Assembly (NCBI RefSeq): GCF_009363615.1
Contig: NZ_CP045384.1
Span: 556,501-620,500, forward strand
Length of the DNA: 64,000 nucleotides
Direction: 5' to 3'
Origin: Ruegeria sp. THAF33
GTDB lineage: Bacteria; Pseudomonadota; Alphaproteobacteria; Rhodobacterales; Rhodobacteraceae
Below the pieces are notes generated by a model. It saw only the letters and a list, made by a program, of their open reading frames with translations. It searched no databases and was not told the origin of the DNA. Below, piece by piece: positions 27,354-35,883 of the stretch (its first letter is position 1; every line of letters begins with the position of its first letter). The position numbers were made by a program, and so were the translations under genes.

Positions 27354-28654
27354 GCCAACCAGACGCAATCATCATTGGAACTGGCGTGATCGGCGCGGCC
27401 ATTGCGTTCGAGATGTCCAAAGCGGGATGGAAAACCCTGTCTTTGGACCGGAATTCTCAGGTCGGGCACGGTTCTACCGCGGGGTCCTGCGCGATTATCC
27501 GGATGCATTATTCCACATTCGATGGAACCGCGTTTGCCTGGGAAGGCTACCACTACTGGCGTGACTGGGCCGAGTATCTTGGCTTGCCGGAAGACGCCAA
27601 CCTTGCGCAGTTCCGCGAAACCGGCTGTCTGGTCATGAAAACCGAGGCGAACGGGATGCTGGAAAAGCACATGCGCAATTCGTCCGAGCTGGATTGCCCG
27701 TTCGAGGAATGGTCAGATGAAAAAGTGCTGGAACGCTTGCCGGTCTATTCGCTGGACAGCTTTGCTCCCGCACGACGAATGGACGATCCTGAATTCGGCC
27801 AACCCAACGGACGCAAAATGACGGGCGGGGTGTACTGGCCTCAAGCGGGTTATGTCACCGACCCGGCCCTGTCGGCCCAGAACCTTATGGATGCCGCGAA
27901 ACTGCATGGGGCCGAGGTGCGCACCGGCGCTGAAGTCACGGAAATCCTGACCGAGGGCGGGCGCGTTTCCGGCGTCAAGCTGGCCTCGGGCGAGGAAATC
28001 CACGCCAAGGTTGTGGTCAATGTGGCAGGACCTGGTTCGTCCATCATCAACAAGATGGCCGGCGTTCTGGACGATATGACCATCAAAACCCGGCCCTTGC
28101 GGCAAGAGGTCGTGCACGTTCCAGCCCCTGAAGGGTTCGATTTTGAACACGACGGAACCATCGTTTCGGACAGTGACATTGCCTGCTATTGCCGCCCGGA
28201 ACACGGCAATCACATCCTTGTCGGATCTGAGGATCCGGAATGTGATCCGCATCAGTGGTGCGAGGACGATGTGAACTACAATCGTGAATTCACCGATCAA
28301 TGGACCACGCAGGCCATGCGGTATGCGCAGCGTGTGCCCAGCCTTGGCATTCCATCAAAAACGCGGGGTGTGGTTGACCTGTATGATGCGTCGACCGACT
28401 GGATTCCGATCTATGACAAGTCCAGCCTGCCGGGGTTCTACATGGCTTGTGGTTCAAGCGGAAACCAGTACAAGAATGCGCCGATTGCGGGCAAGATGAT
28501 GGCGTCACTGATCGGTTACTGTGAAGGTGGCGCCGATCACGACGCGAAACCGTTGCAGTTCGAATTGCCATATATCAAGCGGACAATCGACGTGGGCTTC
28601 TACTCGCGCAAACGCCCAATCAATGAGGAAAGCAGTTTCTCGGTTCTGGGCTAG
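27350..28654 (+). CDS. DAO-family FAD-dependent oxidoreductase (sarcosine-oxidase-like)
   Basis: 434 residues. Rossmann dinucleotide motif GTGVIGAAIAFEMSKAGW (residues 9-26), then DRNSQVGHGSTAGSCAIIRMHYS, the flavin-contacting region, and a C-terminal GFYMACGSSGNQYKNAPIAGKMM that closes the FAD site. It fits oxidases or dehydrogenases of N-methyl or cyclic amino acids. The ATG at 27350 overlaps the tetR stop. A TTG-led longer frame from 27332 is less likely. The exact substrate cannot be read, but the operon suggests a methylated amine. Confidence 0.88.
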   Translation: MSQPDAIIIGTGVIGAAIAFEMSKAGWKTLSLDRNSQVGHGSTAGSCAIIRMHYSTFDGTAFAWEGYHYWRDWAEYLGLPEDANLAQFRETGCLVMKTEANGMLEKHMRNSSELDCPFEEWSDEKVLERLPVYSLDSFAPARRMDDPEFGQPNGRKMTGGVYWPQAGYVTDPALSAQNLMDAAKLHGAEVRTGAEVTEILTEGGRVSGVKLASGEEIHAKVVVNVAGPGSSIINKMAGVLDDMTIKTRPLRQEVVHVPAPEGFDFEHDGTIVSDSDIACYCRPEHGNHILVGSEDPECDPHQWCEDDVNYNREFTDQWTTQAMRYAQRVPSLGIPSKTRGVVDLYDASTDWIPIYDKSSLPGFYMACGSSGNQYKNAPIAGKMMASLIGYCEGGADHDAKPLQFELPYIKRTIDVGFYSRKRPINEESSFSVLG

Positions 28655-28710
28655 TCGCGTTTCGCAAACGGTCTATGTCGTGTGTGGCTGTCAACAAGCC
28701 CGGCCCTGAC

Positions 28711-29442
28711 ATGACCGACCGAAAGACAACCGTATTGATCCTTGGCAGCGCCCCATCGGCGCTGGAGGCGCGGGCATGGTCGCGCGCGCCTTTCACGCAT
28801 ATCGTCGCCATCAACAACGCGTGGCGCATCCGAGAAGACTGGGATTACCTGATCCACCCCGAAGACTTCCCGGCAGAGCGCCGCCCTGGAAAAGTTTTTG
28901 GCACTCAACACATAGTCACTGCCGACGAATACGTCCCAAGACAGAATGACTATGGCGGGTTCGTCTATGCCGGCGGAACGATGGCTTTCACGGCAGGCTA
29001 TTGGGCTTTGTCAGCCCTGAAGCCGGATGTTCTGGCTTTTTCCGGTTGCGACATGATGTATTCAGGATCGGGACGAACACATTTTTACGGAAATGGCACT
29101 GCGGACCCTTTGCGAGAGGACGTGACACTGCGTTCGCTTGAAGCGAAGGCCGCCCGACTGGGACTTTACGCAGCCGCTCAGGGGTGCAGAACCGTACGGT
29201 TGTCCAGCGCGCCAAGCCGGCTGGTGTTTCCATCCGTCAACATATCTGACCTGACGGCCGCACCGCTTCCCGATATTGCAGCCATGCACAGTGTGCAGCG
29301 AATGGAAGATGATCTTGGATATTATGTAGCCTCTGGTCGGTATTGGGAAGTTGAACACCGGTTCGACCCTGCTGCGATTGACGCATTGGATCGGATGTGG
29401 CTAAGGGCCTATCGGCTTGCCGTATCGGAGAACGCGGCCTGA
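28711..29442 (+). CDS. Unknown protein with N-terminal GSAPSA nucleotide-loop-like motif
   Basis: 243 residues. Not recognised. It opens with TTVLILGSAPSALEARAW, a strand followed by a glycine/serine loop, then IVAINNAWRIREDWDYLIHPEDFP and DVLAFSGCDMMYSGSGRTHFYG. This arrangement recalls the Rossmann-like start of GT42 sialyltransferases and MAF-type sugar-handling proteins, but the match is loose. Start uncertain: the frame reaches 28675, and the ATG at 28711 gives the cleanest N-terminus although its ribosome site is weak. Stands alone between an oxidoreductase gene and convergent DUF3307. Confidence 0.6.
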   Translation: MTDRKTTVLILGSAPSALEARAWSRAPFTHIVAINNAWRIREDWDYLIHPEDFPAERRPGKVFGTQHIVTADEYVPRQNDYGGFVYAGGTMAFTAGYWALSALKPDVLAFSGCDMMYSGSGRTHFYGNGTADPLREDVTLRSLEAKAARLGLYAAAQGCRTVRLSSAPSRLVFPSVNISDLTAAPLPDIAAMHSVQRMEDDLGYYVASGRYWEVEHRFDPAAIDALDRMWLRAYRLAVSENAA

Positions 29443-29448
29443 CACCGT

Positions 29449-29841
29449 TCAGGCGGCGGCGAAAGTAACCCAGGCCCAAACCATCGCAACATAAGTTAGG
29501 TTGTGCATCAACTGATCCAAACCTGCAGCGCGCCAAAAAGCGGGTTGCGTTGGCTCAAGTCGTTTTTTGTCTGAATAGCTGGCCTTGATGAAATCGATAT
29601 TGAAATGGATGAACCATTCCAGCGCCCCGACAATCAGAATAAAAGACAACGGCGCGCCGAACACCAAAAAAACGACGACAGAACCCACAACATGCACAGC
29701 GGCATGTTGCGCGCGTCCCAAGTGAAAATACTCACCCCGACCGGAAAGCATCTTCGGTGTCTGGAGGTAGTAGTCAGCGAACATATGCTTGATCAGCAAA
29801 AGACAAAGCATAAGAAACACTGCGCCAATACTGGCAGTCAA
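29449..29841 (-). CDS. DUF3307 membrane protein
   Basis: 130 residues, about four hydrophobic helices. N-terminal LCLLLIKHMFADYYLQTPKML, with the conserved H-x2-A-D-Y-Q-like stretch, and a central EWFIHFNIDFIKASYSDKK match the DUF3307 family, small inner-membrane proteins of unknown function. Convergent with the preceding gene (6 bases apart) and divergent from the large ABC-like gene. The upstream region between them holds two dyads. Confidence 0.8.
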   Translation of the reverse strand: MTASIGAVFLMLCLLLIKHMFADYYLQTPKMLSGRGEYFHLGRAQHAAVHVVGSVVVFLVFGAPLSFILIVGALEWFIHFNIDFIKASYSDKKRLEPTQPAFWRAAGLDQLMHNLTYVAMVWAWVTFAAA

Positions 29842-29901
29842 AAGAACCCTCCCGATATCGTTCTGACGCCAACATTAGGCAATAAAACGGGCACGCGTAA
29901 A

Positions 29902-29913
29902 TGAACTAGTTCA
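29902..29913. promoter_or_regulatory. Perfect 12-base palindrome, probable operator
   Basis: TGAACTAGTTCA is fully self-complementary. It lies in the 130-base divergent gap between the DUF3307 gene and the ABC-like gene. Length and symmetry are typical of a dimeric repressor site. Regulator unknown. Confidence 0.45.
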
Positions 29914-29925
29914 CATTCGGTCAAG

Positions 29926-29949
29926 AAATTTTCCAAAAGGGAAAAATTT
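29926..29949. repeat. Imperfect AT-rich inverted repeat upstream of the ABC-like gene
   Basis: Left arm AAATTTTCC (29926-29934), four-base loop, right arm GGAAAAATTT (29940-29949) with one extra A. Just 13 bases beyond the 12-base palindrome. It may be part of the promoter region or a second operator. Confidence 0.35.
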
Positions 29950-29971
29950 GCTTATCCTGTCTGGATGATAT

Positions 29972-32900
29972 TTGATTCATGCTGTTGAAATTGCATGCAT
30001 TGCGTTTAATCCACGTCGAAGGTCAGCAGCAGGGGCAGGTTCCATAGAACGCACAATTTTCCGCTTTATCTGGAAATACTCCAAGCGCGAACAGCTGATC
30101 CTGCTGGCCGTGACGGCGACGCTGTTTCCTTTGCTGTACCTCACACTTGAGTTGCCAAAACGAATAATCAATGACGCGATCGGGTCGTCCACCTCTGAGG
30201 TGACGATCTGGGGCTATTCCATGTCGCAGACCAGTTTTCTGGTCGTTCTGTGCTTTGCCTTTCTGGCGGCCGTGCTGTGCCACGGCCTGATGAAAATGCG
30301 CATCAACACCATGAAGGGCGTGCTGAGTGAACGGATGCTGCGGCGCTTTCGCTATCAGTTGATCAGCCGGGCGCTGCGCTTTCCTCAACCCTATTTCGAG
30401 CGTGTAAGCCAAGGTGAAATGGTGTCAATGATCACCGCCGAAAGCGAGCCGATGGGCGGCCTGATGGGCGATGCGATCAGCCAGCCGGTTCTTCAGGCCG
30501 GCCAAATGATCACCATACTTTCCTTCCTGTTCCTGCAAAGTGTCTGGTTCGGGCTGGCCGCGGTGGCGCTGATACCCTTGCAGGCCTGGTTGATCCCCAA
30601 GCTGCAACGCCAGATCAATCTGCTGAACAAAAAACGCATTCAGGAGGTTCGGGTTCTGGCGGCGCAGATCGGCGAGAACGCAGCGGGCGCGTCCACCCTG
30701 CGGACCAATGGCGGCTGGCGTTTTCGCCGGTCGATGATCTCAGAGCAATTGGGACGCCTGTTCGGCATCCGTTTCGAGATCTATCAAAAGAAGTTTTTCA
30801 TGAAATTCCTGAACAACTTCATCTCGCAGCTTACACCGTTCATGTTCTATCTGGTTGGTGGTCTGTTGGTGCTTCAGGGCTCGGTTTCGCTGGGGGCGCT
30901 GGTTGCCGCATTGGCTGCGTACAAGGATCTCAGCTCACCTTGGAAGGAACTGCTGACCTATTACAACCAGACCCAGGACATGTCGCTGCGCTGGGATGTG
31001 GTTCTTGACCGTTTTGCCCCGGCCGGAATGCATGATGAAACCTTGTTCAAAGGTGAACCTACCGAGTGGCCGCACCTGAACGGCGACATCGTGCTGGATC
31101 ACGTTTCGGTGCGCGACATGGATGGCAATCAGGTGCTTGATGATCTGGACCTCAGTTTTCCTGCCGGAAAGACAATTGGGATCGCCGCCCCCAGCGAGGA
31201 AGATCGACGCGCCATCGGCGAATTGCTGACACGGGAAATACGTCCAAGTGCTGGCCAGGTTCGGATCGGGGATCTGAAACTGGCCGAGGTGCATCAGGCG
31301 GTTGTCGCCGCGCGTATCGGGTATGTCACATCACGCCCTGTCATGTTTCAGGGTACGCTGGGCGACAACGTGATGATGCCGATGCGGTTCAAACCGCTGA
31401 CTGACCCGCCGGACGATCCGGATTTTCTTGAAACTCTGAGGGCGGGCAACAGTGCCGATCCGTTCAGGGCGGAATGGCTGGACCCAACTCTGGCCGGCTT
31501 TCAGGACGCCGCAGAACTGCGTGCCTGGTGGTTGCAGTTGATTGATGGAATGGGGTTTGGCGCAGCGCTGTTCCAACGAGGCGCCGAGCAGAGTTTCGAT
31601 GCGGCCGAGCATTGTGAATTGGCAAAGAAACTGATCGAGCTGCGCCCGGTCGTGCAGCAGGCCGTTCGGGAGGCCGGGCTGGAACAACAGGCGCTTGTCT
31701 TTGACCGGAACACCTACAACGCGGCCCTGCCTGTGGCTGAAAATCTGCTTTTCGCAACGCCACGTGTTCCTGTGACACAAGCTTTGCTTGCGCAGCAAAA
31801 GGTCTTTCTCGGACAGTTGCGTGAACTGGGGCTGGACGAGACATTGATCGCGTTGACCCGCGATGTGATCGACATGCTGCGCCAGATCTTCGGGATCGAT
31901 GGAACCGACCACCCGTTGTTCCAAAAGCTGGGTCTTGATGCAAAAACCTATGAAATTGCGGTGGATCTGGTGGACCAGACCCGCAAAGAAGGTTCGGACG
32001 GGCTGGATGACGAACAGCTTGCCAACATGTTGGCGGTGCCATTCGTGATCTCTGCCGAGCAGATCGGGCCTGCGTTCACGGATGAACTGAAGGATCGCAT
32101 CCTCGAACTCCGGAACAGCCATTCCGAGAAACTGATGGAGCGTTTGCAAGACGTCTTCGTCCCATTGGATCCGAACGTCTTTGCGCCCGGATTGACGGTC
32201 ATGGAAAATGCGCTGTTCGGAAAAGTCAGCCAGATCGGCGGTTCCCGTTCGGACGAAGCCCGCAAGGTGATTGTCGATGTGCTGGCTGAAAACGGCGCGC
32301 GCCCATTGGTCACAGAGCTGATCTATGATGTGCAGGTTGCTTTGGGCGGTCAGAATCTTCCGGCGGTATTTGCCGAACCCTTGGCCTTTACCCGTGCGAC
32401 GATCAAGAAACCTGACATCCTGATTCTGGAAAATGCGCTGGCCAGCTATGACATGAAAACGCAGGTGGCGGTCTATAAACGGCTCCGTGAACTGCTGCCG
32501 GACACCACCGTCGTCTATCTGAATGATCAGTTCGAAAACCCCGGTGCATTCGACATGTATGTAGAAATCCGGCAAGGTCGTGTGGTCTCGGACGGAGGGC
32601 CTGTGGAGGTGGAGGAAGACAGTGCGGCATCGGCGGATTTGACGCGGAAACTGCGCGCCTTGGAGCAAACCCCCTTGTTTTCGGGTCTGGATCGGCGTCA
32701 GCTGCGCCTGCTGGCCTTTGGCGCGCGCTGGTTTGATGCCGAGCCGGGGCAGGTGGTGTTCTTGAAAGATGACCAACCCACCGACGGTGCCTATGTGGTG
32801 CTGGAGGGCGAAGCAGGTCTGTACCTGCCGCAAGAACAGGGGCCTGACCAATTGATCACCAAAGTCGGGCCTGGTGCTTTGGTCGGAGAGTTGGGCCTGA

Positions 32901-33052
32901 TCAGAAAAGAACCGCGTGCGCTGAGCATGGTGGCGGAAACCCAGCTTTCCTGCCTGCGGATCGGAGAAGAAGAATTCCTTGCCGTTGTGGAAAACGATGC
33001 GGCGACCGCATTCAAGCTGTTGCAGGTGATCGCCGGCTATGTGTCCAATTAG
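29972..33052 (+). CDS. ABC-type membrane protein with degenerate ATPase site and C-terminal cyclic-nucleotide-binding domain
   Basis: 1026 residues. Transmembrane exporter-type domain at about 40-340 (FPLLYLTLELPKRIINDAI, FVVLCFAFLAAVLCHG). The nucleotide-binding domain starts near 370, but its Walker A is replaced by APSEEDRR, the Walker B end reads ILILENALASYD where ILLDE is expected, and the H-loop reads VYLNDQFE without His. The signature is reduced to LGGQN. About 270 extra residues lie between Q-loop and signature and contain two further Q-loop-like segments. A cNMP domain (about 898-1023, GALVGELGLIRKEPRALSM) ends the protein. Start codon unclear: TTG at 29972 is the only in-frame standard start before the first helix. 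Confidence 0.85.
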   Translation: MIHAVEIACIAFNPRRRSAAGAGSIERTIFRFIWKYSKREQLILLAVTATLFPLLYLTLELPKRIINDAIGSSTSEVTIWGYSMSQTSFLVVLCFAFLAAVLCHGLMKMRINTMKGVLSERMLRRFRYQLISRALRFPQPYFERVSQGEMVSMITAESEPMGGLMGDAISQPVLQAGQMITILSFLFLQSVWFGLAAVALIPLQAWLIPKLQRQINLLNKKRIQEVRVLAAQIGENAAGASTLRTNGGWRFRRSMISEQLGRLFGIRFEIYQKKFFMKFLNNFISQLTPFMFYLVGGLLVLQGSVSLGALVAALAAYKDLSSPWKELLTYYNQTQDMSLRWDVVLDRFAPAGMHDETLFKGEPTEWPHLNGDIVLDHVSVRDMDGNQVLDDLDLSFPAGKTIGIAAPSEEDRRAIGELLTREIRPSAGQVRIGDLKLAEVHQAVVAARIGYVTSRPVMFQGTLGDNVMMPMRFKPLTDPPDDPDFLETLRAGNSADPFRAEWLDPTLAGFQDAAELRAWWLQLIDGMGFGAALFQRGAEQSFDAAEHCELAKKLIELRPVVQQAVREAGLEQQALVFDRNTYNAALPVAENLLFATPRVPVTQALLAQQKVFLGQLRELGLDETLIALTRDVIDMLRQIFGIDGTDHPLFQKLGLDAKTYEIAVDLVDQTRKEGSDGLDDEQLANMLAVPFVISAEQIGPAFTDELKDRILELRNSHSEKLMERLQDVFVPLDPNVFAPGLTVMENALFGKVSQIGGSRSDEARKVIVDVLAENGARPLVTELIYDVQVALGGQNLPAVFAEPLAFTRATIKKPDILILENALASYDMKTQVAVYKRLRELLPDTTVVYLNDQFENPGAFDMYVEIRQGRVVSDGGPVEVEEDSAASADLTRKLRALEQTPLFSGLDRRQLRLLAFGARWFDAEPGQVVFLKDDQPTDGAYVVLEGEAGLYLPQEQGPDQLITKVGPGALVGELGLIRKEPRALSMVAETQLSCLRIGEEEFLAVVENDAATAFKLLQVIAGYVSN

Positions 33053-33055
33053 CGA

Positions 33056-33430
33056 TCAGCAGTCCGTGTTGCAGAACAAATCATAAAGCAGATGGATCAT
33101 TTTTTCCGTGGCTCCGTCGCGCAATGAATAATAGATCGTTTTGCCTTCCCGACGCGTCGAGACCAACTCTTCCTCGCGCAGGCGCGCCAGCATCTGGCTG
33201 ACTGCGGCCTGCCGCAGCTGAAGCAGCTCTTCAAGTTGGCCGACGGATTTTTCACCACCGCCAAGATGGCACAAGATCATCAGGCGCCCTTCGTGCGCCA
33301 GTGTTTTAAGAAATGCAGCCGCGCGTGCAGCATTGTCTTTCATGTCCGGCAGAGCGTCTGTTGGGTGTGCCTGAGGTTCGGTTTCGTTGAGTGCCACTTT
33401 CTGACCGTCATATCGCGTTTGTGCTGCCAA
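33056..33430 (-). CDS. ArsR-family repressor, BigR/SqrR-like
   Basis: 124 residues, winged helix. The segment AHEGRLMILCHLGGGEKSVGQLEELL and LVSTRREGKTIYYSLRD closely match BigR and SqrR, repressors that sense persulfide through two cysteines. Here Cys54 (ILC) and Cys120 (LFC) are at those positions, with an extra Cys124 at the C-terminus. The N-terminal 29 residues before MKDNAARAAAF are unlike the family, so the start may be the ATG at 33343. No sulfur-oxidation genes lie nearby, and its targets are unknown. Convergent with the ABC-like gene, 3 bases apart. Confidence 0.88.
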   Translation of the reverse strand: MAAQTRYDGQKVALNETEPQAHPTDALPDMKDNAARAAAFLKTLAHEGRLMILCHLGGGEKSVGQLEELLQLRQAAVSQMLARLREEELVSTRREGKTIYYSLRDGATEKMIHLLYDLFCNTDC

Positions 33431-33454
33431 TATGCATCAAGGCCATTGATATTG

Positions 33455-34687
33455 TCACCCCTCGGTTGCCGGGGCGCCCCCTTGAAAAGCGTTGCCTTCA
33501 ACGTAATCGCATGGGTCTTCCTGCATTTGCAGATGCAAACCGTCTCCGTCATATGGGTGCGCGCGGGCGAGGTCTTCATCGACATCGATCCCAAGGCCCG
33601 GAGCATCCGGGGCGGCGACAAAGCCATTCTCCACCCGGATCGAGCCCTTGATCAGTTGATCGTGGAAAGGTGTTTCGATGGTTTCCAGAAGCAGCAGGTT
33701 GGGAATGGACGCCGCCAGATGAATATTGGCGGCCCATTCCACCGGGCCGGCATAGAGGTGCGGTGCCATCTGCGCGTTGAAGACCTCGGCCATGGCGGCG
33801 ACTTTCTTCATCTCCCAGATTCCGCCTGCGCGTCCCAGGGCCGGTTGCAGGATTTCGGCGGCTCCGGCGCGCAGGACGGCTCCGAATTCGGCCTTTGTGG
33901 TCATCCGCTCTCCGGTTGCAACCGGAATGCGTACATTGCGCGCGACGCGGGCCATGTCTTCGATATTGTCCGGCGGCGTAGGTTCTTCGAACCACAGGGG
34001 TTGGTATGGTTCCAACGCCTGCCCCAGGCGAATTGCACCGGCTGTGTTGAACTGGCCATGGGTACCGAACAGCAGATCGGCCCTGTCCCCCGCGGCCTCG
34101 CGGATCGCCTTGCAGAAGGCGACGGACATGGAAATGTCGTTCATCGCGGGCATGTGCCCGCCGCGGATGGTATAGGGGCCTGCAGGGTCGAATTTCACGG
34201 CGGTGTAGCCACGGCTTACCATTTCCGCCGCCGTTTCACCGGCCTGTTCGGCAGAGGTCCAGAAGTCGTTCAGGTTGTGCTGGGGCAGGGGGTACAGGTA
34301 AGTATAGGCCCGGATCCGGTCATTCATCCTGCCGCCCAGCAGCGCATGGACCGGCCTGTCGCGATCTTTGCCCAGAATGTCCCAGCAGGCGATTTCCAAC
34401 CCCGAGAATGCGCCCATCACCGTCAGGTCCGGGCGCTGCGTAAAGCCGCTGGAATAGGCGCGGCGGAACATGAGTTCAATGTTTTCGGGGTTTTCTCCCA
34501 ACATATGCCGGTCGAACACGTCCTGAATGACATGCCGCATCGCTTCGGGGCCCACGGACGAGGCATAACACTCACCCCATCCCGTGATGCCGGTATCGGT
34601 CGTCACTTTGACAAGTATCCAGTATCGCCCTCCCCAGCCAGGAGCGGGCGGGGCGGTGACGATGACGTCTAGATCCTGAAGTTTCAT
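33455..34687 (-). CDS. Mandelate racemase/muconate lactonizing enzyme family protein (enolase superfamily)
   Basis: 410 residues with the enolase-superfamily capping domain (about 1-130) and barrel. Blocks: GLEIACWDILGKDRDRPVHALLGG, YTAVKFDPAG, FEEPTPPDN, ATGERMTTKAEF, MAPHLYAGPVEWAAN. Relatives are sugar-acid dehydratases such as galactonate dehydratase. Two glutamate metal ligands are present, but the place of the first metal Asp reads FGTHGQ (Gly instead of Asp) and the QPD motif reads QPA, so chemistry may differ. Downstream of the alcohol dehydrogenase gene by 19 bases. Substrate unknown. Confidence 0.87.
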   Translation of the reverse strand: MKLQDLDVIVTAPPAPGWGGRYWILVKVTTDTGITGWGECYASSVGPEAMRHVIQDVFDRHMLGENPENIELMFRRAYSSGFTQRPDLTVMGAFSGLEIACWDILGKDRDRPVHALLGGRMNDRIRAYTYLYPLPQHNLNDFWTSAEQAGETAAEMVSRGYTAVKFDPAGPYTIRGGHMPAMNDISMSVAFCKAIREAAGDRADLLFGTHGQFNTAGAIRLGQALEPYQPLWFEEPTPPDNIEDMARVARNVRIPVATGERMTTKAEFGAVLRAGAAEILQPALGRAGGIWEMKKVAAMAEVFNAQMAPHLYAGPVEWAANIHLAASIPNLLLLETIETPFHDQLIKGSIRVENGFVAAPDAPGLGIDVDEDLARAHPYDGDGLHLQMQEDPCDYVEGNAFQGGAPATEG

Positions 34688-34706
34688 CCCAAATCCTTTC
34701 GGTGGG

Positions 34707-35801
34707 TCAGGTCCTGTCGAACAGGATCACATTTCGCTTGGCCGATCCGGTTTTGGTGTCGGCGATGGCCTCGTTGATCTGATCCAGAGACCAGCGGCCC
34801 GAGATCAGCTCGTCCAGTTTCAACCGCCCCTGCTTATACAGGTCCACCATCCAAGGTATGTCGCGCTGAATGACCACGTCGCCCATTTTCGACCCGACGA
34901 CACCCTGACCCAGGGCTGCCAATACAACGGGTTCATAGCTGGCCATGTCACCGGAATGTGGCATCCCGATCATGATCGCCTTGCCGCCGCGCCCAAGATA
35001 GCGCGGAGCCTGATCATAAGCGGGAACCGCGCCGACAGTGATCAGAACGGCATCGGCACCGCGCCCCCCCAGCGCCCTGTATGCGGCTTTCCAAGGTTGA
35101 TCCAAGCTGGCCAGGACGCCGTGGGTTGCGCCGAACTCTTTGGCGATCTCAAGCTTTTCTTCGGTCATGTCCACGGCCACGATCCGCCGGGCGCCTGCAA
35201 TCCGCGCGCCTTGAATTGCGTTCAGGCCTACACCGCCCGCCCCAATGACCACCACGTCCTGACCGGGGCGCACGCCTGCCGCATTCACCGCAGCGCCGAC
35301 CCCGGTGATCACACCGCAGGACAGCAGGCTGGCCAGTTCCTTGGGCAGGTCATCCGGGATTTTGACGATCTGGCGGTGGCTTACCACGACCTTTTCGGCA
35401 AAGGCCCCGCATGCCATCGCCTGTTCGAGCGGGCCGCCATCGCCTGTTTTCAACGGACCTTTGACAGTGTCGTAGGGTGTTTCGCAAATTGTCGGTTGCC
35501 CGCCTGCGCAGGCAGGGCAAGACCCGCAGGCGCGGATCAGGGTCACCACCACAGGGTCGCCGACCTTGAAATCCCCGGCCGCCTCTCCGACTGCTGTGAT
35601 CACGCCTGCGGCTTCGTGCCCATAAACGGCTGGCAGGAACCCTCCCCATGCGCCTTCGGCATAGGAAATGTCCGAATGGCAGATGGCCACGGCATCCAGT
35701 GTCACCTCGACCTCGCCCGTGCCAGGGGGGGCCAGATGAACGTCTTCGATCACCAGTGGCTCGCCAAATGCCCGGCAGACTGCGGCTTTGATTTTTTGCA
35801 T
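34707..35801 (-). CDS. Zinc-dependent alcohol dehydrogenase (MDR superfamily)
   Basis: 364 residues. Catalytic zinc ligands in ICHSD and GHEAAG, a four-cysteine structural zinc loop in CGSCPACAGGQPTIC, and the NAD-binding GAGGVGLNAIQGARIAG. The layout is like class III and related dehydrogenases. The ATG at 35801 follows AGGGA and gives MQKIKAAVCRAFGEPL, and the longer frame to 35870 has no ribosome site. Between the exporter gene and the enolase-superfamily gene, it may oxidise a hydroxyl intermediate of the same pathway. Confidence 0.92.
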   Translation of the reverse strand: MQKIKAAVCRAFGEPLVIEDVHLAPPGTGEVEVTLDAVAICHSDISYAEGAWGGFLPAVYGHEAAGVITAVGEAAGDFKVGDPVVVTLIRACGSCPACAGGQPTICETPYDTVKGPLKTGDGGPLEQAMACGAFAEKVVVSHRQIVKIPDDLPKELASLLSCGVITGVGAAVNAAGVRPGQDVVVIGAGGVGLNAIQGARIAGARRIVAVDMTEEKLEIAKEFGATHGVLASLDQPWKAAYRALGGRGADAVLITVGAVPAYDQAPRYLGRGGKAIMIGMPHSGDMASYEPVVLAALGQGVVGSKMGDVVIQRDIPWMVDLYKQGRLKLDELISGRWSLDQINEAIADTKTGSAKRNVILFDRT

Positions 35802-35883
35802 GTTGTCCCTCACTCCCGTTGGGTTCACGGTGGCGCGGGAAAAGGCGGCTCGCAAGGCAGAAACCGCCATTTGCGTGTCGTTG

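Noticed and set aside
31331..32851. 506-codon open frame on the minus strand
   Set aside because: Complete shadow of the ABC-like gene, with low-complexity His/Gln/Arg composition and no recognisable motif.
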